The notes under the pieces were generated by a model. The model had not been told where the DNA came from. It made no database searches and worked only from the letters and a program-made list of their open reading frames with translations. A program made the translations under genes and the position numbers. 64,000 nucleotides of DNA. It comes from Agaricus subrufescens (taxonomy: Eukaryota; Basidiomycota; Agaricomycetes; Agaricales; Agaricaceae). Shown here one piece after another: positions 12,425-23,922 of this stretch. The stretch covers positions 1,550,001 through 1,614,000 of the forward strand of contig CM057058.1 in assembly GCA_029945375.1 (NCBI GenBank). The letters run 5' to 3'. How positions within the stretch are numbered: position 1 is the first letter of the stretch; every line of letters starts with the position of its first letter.

Positions 12425-13294
12425 CGTAGTGCAGCCAGTAGTAATCCAAGCGATTCTCTCGAAAATCCCGATGATGACGATAGCCAGTGTCTTGTTAGTA
12501 CTTTCCATCCCAAGGTCCGCAATAAGATCTGACCGCACGTTTTCACCAGCACAAGAGGCCTCATATGAGCGACATACCAGAAATTAGTCCAGAGGCAGAC
12601 TGATCCACTGTTTATATCAGGAATGCACAAGCTATTCCCTCATACACCCTCTGTAGAGGATTGGTTTACAAGGCTTCTCATGAATGAAATGTCTGAGTGC
12701 GACATCTCCTAGGGCAGCCACCGAGCCCTCGGGGGCCCATGTGGTCACCAATGGTCCGCAGGATTCAAATTGAAATACTCCTGTCAAGTCAACGTTCAAT
12801 TCCCCACATTAGTATTTCCATTAACCATTAGAATACGTTCTCCTACGTCGCTCCCGGAACGGCCAAAGGAAAGGGATAACATGACGACGCACATGTCCAA
12901 GGGCAAATTTATAGGGCTATAAGCCGATTCATGGCTGATATGTAATCGGACCCCGATGTTGTATACATTTTGTTCTCAACCTATTTTTCCTTGGAGTCTG
13001 GATGTCACTTGATGATGATGTACCCCCTGAAATTTGCAGTCAGCACCCGTCATGGATTCGGCGGGGGTTGCCCTCACGAGTAATTTTCCAGAGCCTGGGC
13101 CAGGTACCAGGGACTTTGGCGTCCCCAACCTTGATCAAGTTGATTGTTTAAGGGGTCTTGATCCCGACCGTAAAATCATCACTGCAAGGTCATACATATC
13201 CCATGAAGGTATTTTCCCATATACTATAGTTATTTATAGTTACAAGTCATTAAGTTGGAAATTTGCTTATTAAGCACTTTCACTCTTGAACCGG
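12425..13294. other. Spacer 3 of the kinase array
   Basis: No gene. It starts with the untranslated remnant of the longer kinase tail (12425-12540), then the recurrent array block (about 12690-12930), then a short RPS12 fragment, then the promoter region of copy 4, which resembles that of copy 3 (TTATTAAGCACTTTCACTCT just before both starts). Confidence 0.55.
13030..13150 (-). pseudogene. RPS12 fragment in spacer 3
   Basis: About 85 bp align closely with 16255-16345 inside RPS12 exon 2. The shared core runs from 'GGTTGCCCTCACGA' through 'CTTGATCAAGTTGATT' on the plus strand. It is truncated on both sides and non-coding. Orientation relative to the kinases is the same as for the intact gene. 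Confidence 0.8.
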
Positions 13295-15490
13295 ATGGCC
13301 ACCACAATGGGATCTTATTCTCCTGTAGACTCCGTTGTGCCCGACTATACCTTGAATCAAGGCGATGACGGAGATGAAAGCATACCACACATGAAATCCA
13401 TCGATATGCCGGAATTCTACAGGTTTATTGGTAAGCCTCCGCCTGAGCCTCTACAAGGCACGGACAAGCAGGCCAGAAAGATTAGAAGAGGCACCCAGCA
13501 ACCACGACAAGAAGACGATCCTTTCGAGGATTTAGGAGCATTCTTGCATGTTCTCGAAAACTGTTTGAAGAGTATTGACAACAATGGTAATTTTGCCTCG
13601 TGCTAGTATCGAACTCCTGTAGAATGCTTCGCTGTTGACAGAGCTCGAGATTAATACACGAAGCGCCCAAACATCTACCCGGTTTCTGGATAGACCCGAC
13701 ATTGTTATTTTCCGACAAGGTTTTTCAGTGAACCATGACCAGAATAGAGCATTTTGGGGTTCAATTGAGATGGCAATTGAATATCATTCATCAAGAAACT
13801 CGTCCCGAGCGCGTGTCAAGCAGGCTGCCACCTATGTATTGCACCTTCTGGAGGCCCGACCAGATCTTGTGTCTGCATTAGGACTTCTCGTCGAACATGA
13901 CCACCTTGACTTCTTCTTCTGCAATGCAGATGGGATCAAAGTCCTGAACGTCTCACGTGAAGAAGATTATTTACAAGTACTCTCAGCGGTTGTTGAGTAT
14001 TTAAATGGTGGCCAGGCAAAGAACCTCGATTCGACGTTGTCCAGGGCGCATTGTTCTCTCCTTTTTGACGTGTCCGTTCAAAATGAAAGCTCGTCTCCTG
14101 GTGTCTCTGAAAGCCGATGGACTGCCTTTCAAGACTGTACTCTACACTACTCACATTATTCTTTTGGTCGCCGCGCAACCACCTTCAAAACTCAACATAG
14201 AAATCCAATTCACGCGACCCGTGTCATCAAAGATCAATATATCAGGAAGGGCCGACCCTGGACCGAGAAGGAGATTCTTCACAAGATACACGCAAGCGGG
14301 ACATATCCTGCAGTTGTCAGGATGTCTTTTGCCGGAACAATTCCTGAAGCTGGATGTGGTGATCGCATCAGGGTCCGGATTGCCCTGCAAGATCACGGAA
14401 CAGATTTTATGTCACTCAAAACACCTCGGGATGTCATCTATGCATTGTATGACCTCTTGGAAGGTGAGTTTCTTTTGCTTCATGTGGTCGCGCGTGTTCT
14501 CTCAACGTGTTCAGTCACACGAAGTCTTTATTTCGATCACAAAATTCTTCACCGTGACATCAGTCCATGGAATATCATGATACGAGAAGCAGGAGATGAT
14601 ATCCCAGCTACCGGCTCATCATCGTCTCCTGTGTTCATCAGGCATTTACTTGATCCTCAGTTTGTGATGTCTCATTGATTACAGAAACTATTCGACTGAC
14701 AAGACAATGAGTAGAGTGCCTAAACACAAGTCATCAATATTCCTCATTGATTTTGGTTACAGTCAAGACCTCGAATCGCGCATACCTTCTCGCAATGAAC
14801 GAACGGTGAGTTCAGCTTGATAGGAGAGGAATGTGATGTTCCTGAGGATATGATTAGGGTACACCCATGTTCATCGCTCGAGCTGTTCAAGCTGGTAAAC
14901 CACTACCGGGGTTTGACCATTTGTTTTTTCCCGCATTACCCCATCTATCAGAGCAAATTCGACCGGTCTACGAAAACATCCATCCACAACGAATGAAATT
15001 GTTTAATGGAGCATTTGAACCTCATTTTGGACCATGCGAAAACCCTGTTACCTCTCCCTTCAGGCACGAACTTCGACATGATGCAGAGTCGAGTGTCTGG
15101 TCATTCTTTTGGTGGAATATCTTGGCTTCACCCGAGAATGCAAAAGAGTCCAGCATTCATCCTACAGAGTGGTCCGCATTTGCGCCCATATATGAAGGGC
15201 CCCGAGTGGGGTTACCTGATGTCGATAAAAGGAATACGATTCTCCATGACTTAACTGAAGAAAGCCATACTTTTCTCCATCCTGGGTATAAGAATCTTCT
15301 CAGCTTGGTCTCAAGTATTGCAACAGCGATCAGGCCAGAGTACCATTGGGCTGGTGATCCCATCCGACAAAGACCAGATTTTGTTCATGAAATCCTTCAA
15401 CGCATCATTCTCAACTTTGTTGTTGAAAATAATAGTGCACCTGCTCTGGACAAAAGAAAATCTGGCTCCAATAGAATGCCTCTAACGTAG
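13295..15490 (+). CDS. FunK1-like fungal protein kinase, copy 4
   Basis: Five exons: 13295-13586, 13642-14463, 14515-14659, 14715-14805 and 14858-15490. Same architecture as copy 3, with a start MATTMGSYSPVDS, the N-terminal FunK1 module, then VIKDQY, LHRDISPWNIM, FLIDFGYSQD, RTGTPMFIARA and HPGYKNLLSLV. All catalytic residues expected for a kinase are present (Lys of VIK, Asp of HRD, Asp of DFG). It ends after ALDKRKSGSNRMPLT. It is most similar to copy 3 at the 5' end, which points to these two as the most recent duplication pair. The convergent RPS12 gene follows after about 680 bp. Confidence 0.85.
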
Positions 15491-16167
15491 CGCAGCCAGT
15501 GATAATCCAAGTGGCTCTCTCGAAAATTCACATGATGACGATACTCAGCGTCTTGTCAGTACTTCCTATCCGAAGCTCCTCAATAAAGTCTGACCCCACG
15601 TTTTTCACTAGCACAAGAGGTCTCGTATGAGCGGCATACCAGAAATTAATATAGAGACGGAATGATCCCCCGTTTAAATCATTTTAAAAATGCACAAGTT
15701 ATTCCCTTATACACTCGTTGTATAGGGCAGGTATAGGGCCAAGTTACAAGGGTTCTCATAAATGAAATGTCCTTTTCCTATTTCTAAGAATATCACTGTC
15801 TCGTCGAGAAATTTAAAGTTATTGTCACAGAGTAACCGAAGTCGATCTTATTCATTCCCTCATTCGGGGTAGTTCTTCTTACAATAAATAGGGTTTCAAA
15901 ACTTATGTCGGACCCATAGTTCTCATGAAGTATTTGAGCGTTATGCTACATGACCGAGTACAGGAAGATAGCACAAATACAGAAGATAGCTGTGGAGGTA
16001 ACCGTCAGCATTCATTCAATAGTTCGTGCGATGAAAATAGGGGGATCAGATAAGATATAATGATTCCGGTAAGACTAGAATCCTCAGGAAAGATTCAGTA
16101 GAGGGAGTCTGTTGGTCATCGCATAGACGATGCCGAGCGAACGAGGGAATGAAAATACCATCTTACC

Positions 16168-16660
16168 TTAACGGTTCTTGAAGTAGTCGAGGAGGACATG
16201 GAGACCCTCAGACTCAACACCATAGTCCTTTACGACAACGCAAGTGCAACCAACAATCTTGCGAGGGTTACCCTCACGATCAATTTTGCAGAGCCCGGCC
16301 CAGGTACCAAGGACTTTGGCATCTCCGACCTTGATCAAGTTAATTTTGTGCTCAGCACAGAGGGCCTCGATGAGTTTGATATATTCAGCCTCGGTGCAGG
16401 TCTCGACGAGAACGCAAAGGTGGGCCTGGCGTTTGTCGAGGGCCTTAGCACACTCACGGAGGCCGCGAGCGAGCCCATCGTGGACGAGCGCATTTTTCAA
16501 GACTTGCTAGAATGACTGTGAGTGTGTGCGGTTGTGATTTCTAGAGGATTGTGCGCACTTGAAGGGCCTCTTCAACGGTGAGCTTTCCCTTGGGAGCGTC
16601 GGTAGAGACCTCGACTTCGGCAGAGGCGTCAACAGGAATGTCATCTCCAGCGTCAGACAT
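16168..16660 (-). CDS. RPS12: 40S ribosomal protein eS12
   Basis: Component of the small ribosomal subunit. Two exons, 16660-16559 and 16506-16168, joined over a 52-nt intron give 146 residues, close to the length of the family. N-terminus [13 protein letters not shown] is acidic; then [65 protein letters not shown] and [10 protein letters not shown] follow, as in yeast and animal eS12. The splice choice gives the same spacing as yeast between EDAL/EEAL and ALVHDGL. It is convergent with kinase copy 4 and divergent from the WD40 gene at 16883. It is the only intact copy among several fragments in the array and therefore presumably the essential gene. Confidence 0.95.
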
Positions 16661-16882
16661 CCTGCGCAGAGCTCAGTATCTTGTGCTGGAGAGATGGCGA
16701 TACCCACTTTTTGCGTTAAAATGGAATATGTCTTCGTCCGCTTTCGTTGATGTGAGGAAAATAAAGTTCACGGGTGCATCACATATATCACAGAGTACAG
16801 GCTCCGCCCGGCAAGCTCCGCCACTGTTCGCGAATCGTGCCGTGCACTGCCGAGCTCGCGTTGCAACTTATCGCTGCTAATC

Positions 16883-18231
16883 ATGGTCAGTTCGTACTGT
16901 AGCTCCTCGTCGACGAGCCTAACCGCGAGCTGCAATAGAGTCTAGTGTTTTTGAATTCACACCAGTCTGCCGAACGTACATCTCGTTACTGAACACCGCT
17001 GTCCAATAATGATCTCATGCGACTTTCCCTCCCCCAGGCCACGACGACGCGATCTGGGGTGCCGCATGGACATCTACTGACACCGCCGTTTCTGTATCCG
17101 CAGACGGTTCGATACGCCAATGGACCTCTGCTTCTGGCCAGCGTCACCCTCCAAACGTCACGCCTCCAACTCCACATACCCTTGCTCTCGTGTCTCTATC
17201 CGTATCTCCTGATGGAAAACGCGCGCTGTACAACAGTCTCGAGGGCCACACATGGCTATTGGATCTCGAGTCCGGAAATGTTATTGGCTCGTATGAGAGC
17301 TATAAGGAATCGAGCGAGGATGTCGAACCCTGTTCGTACCTTTGTCGTCCCCAATTGCCACAAGGCATACACATGCTTTAATGGCTGATTTACAATTTTG
17401 ATTGATCCCGCATTAGCTTGGTCTGTTTCGCTTAATCCCTCCGGAAGCACGTATGCTTCATCAAATGCTTCAGGAAATGTCATAATACATTCTGCCGATC
17501 CTAATAATTTTGGCGAGAGGCTATCGTCTATTCCCTCCGGTCGCGTCAAATTTGGAATGAATTGTCGTCATGTACGCGTTTGTTTTTGCCTCCGCTTCTC
17601 TGACACCGCAGTTAAACTCTTCACTTCTGCTCTTTTCATTTTCCACCTATAGTCTCCGGACGGCCGTAAACTGGGCCTCGCACTGGAAACGGGCCAGATT
17701 TTCATTTTCGATCTCGAAGCGAACGCTCTCTTGACCACGTTCACGTCCCATGCAATGGCCGTTCGATCACTGTCATGGTCAGCGGATTCTAGTGTGAGTG
17801 ACGCTTCTCGGCAAGAAGCACAGCTTAGCTCGAACTTTACGGCTTCCTAGCTCCTTATGAGCGCTTCAGAAGACAAGAGACTTGTTCTTCATGACATTCG
17901 GAGTGCGCCAGGCAATACAGTTGCTTCCTTCACCGGACATACTGCTTGGGCTCTAAGCGTCGACATCTCTCCGGAGGGAAATCTAGCACTTTCTGGGTAG
18001 GTTCGTTCCGTGCCCCTGGTCTGGTCGATTTTAATGTTCTTTAGGTCGGCGGACAAGACGGTCAAAGTGTGGGATATAGGCGCGAGAACGGCCGTATCCA
18101 CCATCCAGGACACTGGTGAGGTGTGGTCCGTGTCGTGGAGGCCCAGACCCTCCGCGTCGGGGGTCCCGGGGGCGTTCCTCACTGGCGGAGAGGATGGGTT
18201 CGTACGCTGGTGGAAGGCCGGTGGAACTTGA
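16883..18231 (+). CDS. SKI8: SKI8/WDR61-like WD40 protein
   Basis: WD40 beta-propeller. By family it is a subunit of the Ski complex, which assists the cytoplasmic 3'-5' exosome, and in animals also of the Paf1 complex. After splicing, the order matches WDR61: HDDAIWGAAW, then VSLSVSPDGKRALYNSLEG, WSVSLNPSGSTYAS, SPDGRKLGLALETGQIFIFD, AMAVRSLSWS, ASEDKRLVLHDIRS, FTGHTAWALSVDISPEGN, and SADKTVKVWDIGARTAVST near the end. The body from 17039 is secure. The start is not: a plausible model uses the ATG at 16883, a 10-nt micro-exon ending just before 16977, and then 17039, giving MSAERHDDAIWG. The intergenic region to RPS12 is only about 220 bp, so the two likely share a divergent promoter. Confidence 0.85.
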
Positions 18232-18513
18232 GCTTTGCAGTTGCTGTTGATCACATCACGGCGCAAGCCGTCGTGCTCGCCCCGCAGCGGTCCTGGCCCC
18301 GTCTCCAACGGAGATATGAAATCGATAGCAAGTGAATTGGGACACATGTGAGACATATATATAGTATTACACGGTGGTACTACACATCGATTAGGCGGAG
18401 ATCCTGAGGCGATTACTGATGGAGAAGCATAAAAACACGTGTTTCGAAGCGCTGTATTGATCCATGCTGTTGATCCAGAAAACCCTTGATTTCCCCCCTC
18501 CCCCCCTTGTTCG

Positions 18514-19693
18514 TCAAATATGGACTCTCGTCAGCGCCCGGATTTTCTCATTTGAGATGCGGGCTTTGGTGTTTCCATTTGGGAGCTCGTCGAGGGGCAT
18601 GACGGCGCCCATCAGCCATCCGATACACGCTACAGCATTCTGTTTCCCGGACGTCTGGCCAGCTGTGAAGAGCGTGGGAGTAAGAAACCGCGTGTTTTGC
18701 TGTTAGAGCCCCCCTGCGAGATGGTAATTTCGCCTACCTTTCAGATAGTTGTACTGACGAGCGACAGTTTCTATTTGAGAGCCATCGAGGGGGAACAGGC
18801 GGCCTTCTTTCGTCTTCTCTTGGGCTGGGTAGAGCGTGAAAGTGGTTAGAAGATCGCGCTAGATCGGAGAGCGGGAGGGACACACGAACCATTGGTCAAC
18901 GCATGGACGAACTGGTTCTCGAGCGCAGGAGGAATCGACTTGTCATGTGCAGGATATTCAGCAATAAACGTCCAGAAATCTTCTTTCGGTTTGTCTACTA
19001 AACCTAGACCGTTCACCAGAATGTGAGTTTGATTTATACTCTCAGCGAAACCAACAAAAAAAGAAAATCCTGTTTTCGTGCAGAAGAGCAATAACACTCG
19101 AAAAAAGAAAAAAAACAATTTTCGGAATACGCGTACCTCTCTCTGTCCATTCAAAAGATCTACCAGCAATTCGTGAATGAATCCCTACCACAGCGGTCCT
19201 ACTCTCCACATTACAATCCGTGATGGTCATAACCCAATCAATCGGTAGTCTCTTGAAATCACGGTCATCTGCGAGTTCTTCGTAGTATTCATTCCGTATG
19301 CCTATGATAAGGGCTCGAATGTTGGGATCTCGTATATCGTCCGTCGTCAGTAATCGCATGCCCAAGTTGAAGTAGTAGACATCGAGATTCGGATGTAGAA
19401 ACCATTGCCACGACTCGGGTACTTCAGCTCTATTAATCATCGACATCGGACAACACCCGGGGCGGAGAAAAAAAAGGGGGGGGGGAGGAGAGTAGTAAGT
19501 ATCAACACAGTCACAGGGGGAAGAAGAAGAAGAAGGATGATAATGGCAAGACACAAAAGCCACAACGTTTGCTTATTTAAAAAAGAAACTAATATACTCC
19601 CTACCTCGTGTTGTCATAAAGATAATAATTTGTCGTTGCAATAAAATCAAGGCGTTCTCCTGTCATATTGGTGGACAGACCATTGACGTTCAT
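18514..19693 (-). CDS. Hypothetical protein with WW-like N-terminal motif
   Basis: Reconstructed from five exons on the minus strand, about 250 residues. Exon 1 starts MNVNGLSTNMTGERLDF; the next exon opens with AEVPESWQWFLHPNLDVYYF, which looks like a degenerate WW domain (two aromatic positions, Pro, YYF). Later parts read LPIDWVMTITDCN, KPKEDFWTFIAEYP, RLFPLDGSQIETVARQYNYL and end NEKIRALTRVHI. Splice sites fit at every junction. It resembles a family of basidiomycete hypothetical proteins that have a WW-like start followed by an all-helical region; the similarity is from memory of the pattern and no function is known. No signal peptide. Exon 1 is preceded by a poly-A tract on its own strand, so an additional upstream exon is possible. 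Confidence 0.6.
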
Positions 19694-20941
19694 CGTGTTT
19701 TTTTTTTTTTATATCTCTAGTATCCGGGATAGAGGTTATTGGAGGAGTGGAGAACTTTTTGAAGAACACTAGCCCGTGGAAGATGACGTTGTTGCTTCCG
19801 AAACACCCGTTCCGCCGCCACAATTTATACTCCTTCCCTTCCTCTCCACACATACACGCCCCCCCCCTACCCCACGCCGTCCCCATCACACCCCCACATC
19901 TCCAGATTCTAGATTTCACACCTTTCTTCTTTGCGTAGGTCCATAACCAAACAGCACTAACGGGAAAAAAAAAAAGTTCGAATGAAATACCCGTTACTAA
20001 ACCTCAGGGATACACCGATAGAGAGAGAAAAGAAATACAAAAATCACTCGGGACGCATGGTTTACGTGCTTCTAGAATACCAAAGCTATGACGGAAGTCA
20101 ACACATAAATAAAGTGCGAACATGGCTAAATGCATTTATCCTTTCTTGAGTGTATTGGGTCACGAATGACGGAGGAGGGTCACAAATGACGAACCCCAAG
20201 CACTGGGTTCGGCGGACTTCCTCATCAACCACTATAGTACACAGCCTTTGAACCATGACGCACGAAGCATGAGGTTTTAGAACACTGTGACTCTTAGTAC
20301 AACAAACTTTTGGGGCATCAAATCGAACCATGTTTGTTTTCGTGTCAAGGATTGGCTTATCGAACTGTGCTCGAGCGCTCATATGAACCACGCTAGAAAG
20401 GAACAATCTCCGCTTAACACTACCGGTGAATTGATAACTCTCCAATTGGCCTCAGACAATTGCTTCATTTCACCGCCAACGTTCGCCCCCGTTAACAACG
20501 GCATCGAGTACATCATCTTTACAGTAGAAATACACCCCTTCATAAGTACCATTAAATAAGTCATGAAATTGAACAGTACTATAAACAGCAAAAAAAAAAC
20601 GCATGAACCACCTTGCGCTGCAACCAGAAACACAAAATAAAATGAACATCAGATAGATCTCTATACTCACGAAGAAGAGAAAGCAATAACGAAAACAACA
20701 ACCAACGCCCATATACGGTTGAATACCGGTCTTCTGCTCTAGTAAAATCGCGTGGCAATTAACTCTCGATTCATACCATACCGAATTCCCGCCCTAAACC
20801 ATTTTCGGAATCCTGAATACTTTTCTAGAATGAGAATCTTCCTCGAACAGAAACTACTGCCAATTTCACTTACCTGCCTAGGAATTAAAACAACGTGTGT
20901 GTTTGATTGATTATTTCGACCCACCCAGACCGGGATTTTCA
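19694..20941. other. Intergenic region
   Basis: No coding region supported. Bases about 19830-19930 are strongly C-rich on the plus strand (purine-rich on the minus strand) and lie upstream of the WW-like gene. Bases 20100-20940 are the likely 3' flank of the next minus-strand gene. Confidence 0.45.
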
Positions 20942-23658
20942 TCAGGATTCCGTAGGCCTATTCCCTTGAGAATCTCGCGCCTCGTTCGGCCGGTCGATAA
21001 CGTCAGATGTATGCAATGAGTCAGTCGGTCCAGCTGGTACATGTACCATCAAGGATGAATCCATGAAAACTGTCTCCTCGGCTTCCACATCCATTTCTCC
21101 TTCAGCGTCGGCATCGGTATCATATGCATCATCAGGTGAGCCACCCTGAACAATGTGACCTTGTATTCCTCGCCCTTCCGTCATAGCAATTTGCGGTCCT
21201 TCTCCAGGTGGCTTGCGTTCTACTCTCTTCGATTCTTCTCCACCATGACTAACAACTAGATCAGCATCATCCTCGTGGTTTTCCGTCCTAAACTCCGGAA
21301 GCCGATTCCCCGACACAGATGTGTCCTCTCTGTCATTTGTTTCATTATCGATTGCCACAAGGGACCGAGAAGATGAATTACATGCACTCCCTGAATCGAT
21401 AGAAACCGGATCTCGTGGTTGGCCATTTCCAATGTTGAAAATCACCGGATGATCAGAGATACCATTAGAAGACACATCATCATCATCATCCAAAGAACTC
21501 TTTCGGGATCGACCTGCCATTTTCACAGCAACCCTATCAGTCTCATCTCCATGTTTTATTATAACGTCCGGCGGAGTTGCAACAGTCGGTGACGGTGACA
21601 ATGGTAGGGTAGGTGACCTGAGCGCAGGAGAGAATATCACTCTAGGCACGTCATGAGCACCAGGCGAAGCTATGCCCGGGGATCTGTTATTTTTCTTCGG
21701 GTGTGATCTCGACGTCCCCTTCGATAATCTATCTGTCAACATTGCTCGCGAACGGCTCCTTGTCGAAATGGGGCTCCCAGTGCCGAATGGCACGGGTGAC
21801 CTCTCTACAGACCGCACCCTTCCTTTCGGAGTCAGTTCATCCTCCATATCTTCATCCGAAGCTACAGGTGGGCACGTAGCGTCATGCTCTATATCCTTTC
21901 CTCTACTCCTCGTCGACGCTTTGGCAGGTGGGTTGCTAGGTGACTGCCAATCTGAGTCAAAAGCAGCGGCAGCTTGATCAGCCAATACGTCCAATGCACT
22001 CCGAACACGATCCGTTCCCAAATTAGAAGCAGCAGCGAGCATATCGACTTTGCCTTGACTCCTGCTCGTGTTACCGTTCCCCAATCTTCTGCGTTTCGGT
22101 ACAGGGCTATCAGGGGGTTCTTCAGTACCAGTACGTCCACGACTATTCGCGTTAGCATTGGACTCATTGGATTCATCATCCATCATACTCTTCGCCGCAC
22201 TAAGAAGAGAAGCAAGAGGAGTCGGATGTGTAGCTGGTGTTGCAGAGGCACGGCGACCTGTCTTGCTTTGTGTATGGCTAATTAACCGCGGCGTAAAAAC
22301 AGAATTCTGGTAGGACGTCATTGGTGGACTGCCAACAAACACGAAAGAATTAGGTCCGTTGCTGGGTGGTGGGAAGGGATCAGATCTAGGCGTCATCAAC
22401 GTAGTAGGAGTCAAAAAATGGGTAGTCGATTGTCTTTCCGTATGTCCTCGTTTCGGTGTTTTAGGTATCGAAAGAGCTGAAGATGAGGCAATCGAACTTG
22501 AGGCTGTCCCAAGATCGATCACGTCCTTGCGGTAGTACGTCTGCCCTGCCCCTCCGCCTGTCTTTTCTCGATCCGAACGCTCCGTATCTCGCTCATGCAT
22601 TAAACTTTCTCTTTCCTTCTCAATGCGGCGCATGAATCCTGACATTGTATGCGCTCGCTCCCGACCGATCTTCCGCGCAGCTATTAAAAGGAGTTCGGTG
22701 CGAGCATCGGCACTTAGTGGTAAAAGATTGCTATGATGATGTAATTTCTTGGATTTATACTTGGATCGCTTCGAGGAGGCGGCGGGATGTGTGGAGGGTG
22801 TCTGTGAAACCGAGAAGACGGAACGCATGGGAGTGATTTGGGCAGAAGATCGAGATTGTATAGGAGTAATGAAAGAAGAGTGACTTTGCGGATGGTGGCG
22901 GTAGTATTCCGAACGGGGAGTATTATGGGTCGAGTCATTCGGCTGATTTGTACTGGCACTTTCGTTCGAATGGGCACGCCCAGAGGGAGGATCAACAGGC
23001 TTCCTCCTGGTTTTCGAAGGTTTTGAATCGAATAAATGTTCAGCCGAAGAATTCGATATCGGTGGTTGCATTAGGAGAAGGGGTTTGAGTTTATTGAGCT
23101 CAGATTCTAGCGCAGAGAAGCGCGACTGATAATCCTGAACCTAATCAAATATATGAGCAGCTCAACGGGGTGCAAAGGCATGTTCTCACCTTTTCACGAA
23201 GTGCCTTGTTCTCCGACTCGCAGACGCTATGTTGGTTCTCGGTCTCCTCTTCTTTAGCAGATGCAGCAATGCCAGATTTGGCTTGCTGAGCGAGCAAGGC
23301 TTCAGCCATTCGGTTCCAGCCCTCTCGTTCAGCCTCCCACCTTTGTCTCTCCTCTTCGAACGATCGAACGAGTAAATCCCGCTGCGAACCCAACCAGGTG
23401 ATAAAGTCTGCCTGACGAAGCAGTTGAGACGGGTCTATAAAAGCGTCGAGCAATCTAGTGACCTGTGCGACAAATGTGAATGACAGCCCCCGCGCGGCCC
23501 GGCCAGGGAAAGAGACACACCATGCCGCCGAGCTCCTGCTCCTTGGGCGTGAGGCTCGGCAGTGAGGAGAGGCCCATGTCGGCGATGCGGGACCTCATCT
23601 TGACGACGTCGTCCTCGGCGAGGGGCGGGCCAGCCGGGGGCGAGAAATCTCTGCCCAT
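20942..23658 (-). CDS. Large disordered protein with N-terminal coiled coil, unknown function
   Basis: Three exons, 23658-23521, 23462-23190 and 23140-20942, give 869 residues in one frame. Residues about 60-140 form a clear coiled coil (RSFEEERQRWEAEREGWN, then ENKALREKVQDYQSRFSALE). The remaining 700 residues are low-complexity, rich in Ser, Thr, Pro and Arg, with acidic patches (DDDDDVS, DADAEGEMDVEAEE) and many SP/TP sites such as TPKRG, SPVPKRRR and SPALRSPTLPLSPS. These would suit CDK-type phosphorylation and nuclear localisation (KRRRLG). No catalytic domain was recognised. The start MGRDFSPPAGPP is chosen because the region between it and the next ATG upstream is poorly protein-like. 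The short first exon is unusually GC-rich. Confidence 0.75.
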
Positions 23659-23922
23659 CGTCGGCAATCTGGAACGCGGCAAATCGTGTCCCTGCCAAAC
23701 ACGCCCACACATTGAAACCCGCGCTCCTCACGTGATGCTCATCTGATCCTTTATTACTAAGCTGTAGCAGTACCGTACAAAAAGTTAGCCTACATAGATG
23801 TGAAACGAGTGCAAGTACATATAGTGATAGGAAGTGTCTGGGCAATGGGAGAGACACAATTCAACGTCCGAGTATACAAACCAGATAGATCGTCAAGAGC
23901 CATACTTATCCAACGTACCGTG

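Noticed and set aside
23480..23660. GC-rich patch as horizontal transfer
   Set aside because: It is simply the first coding exon of the coiled-coil protein and its intron border; too short to judge transfer.
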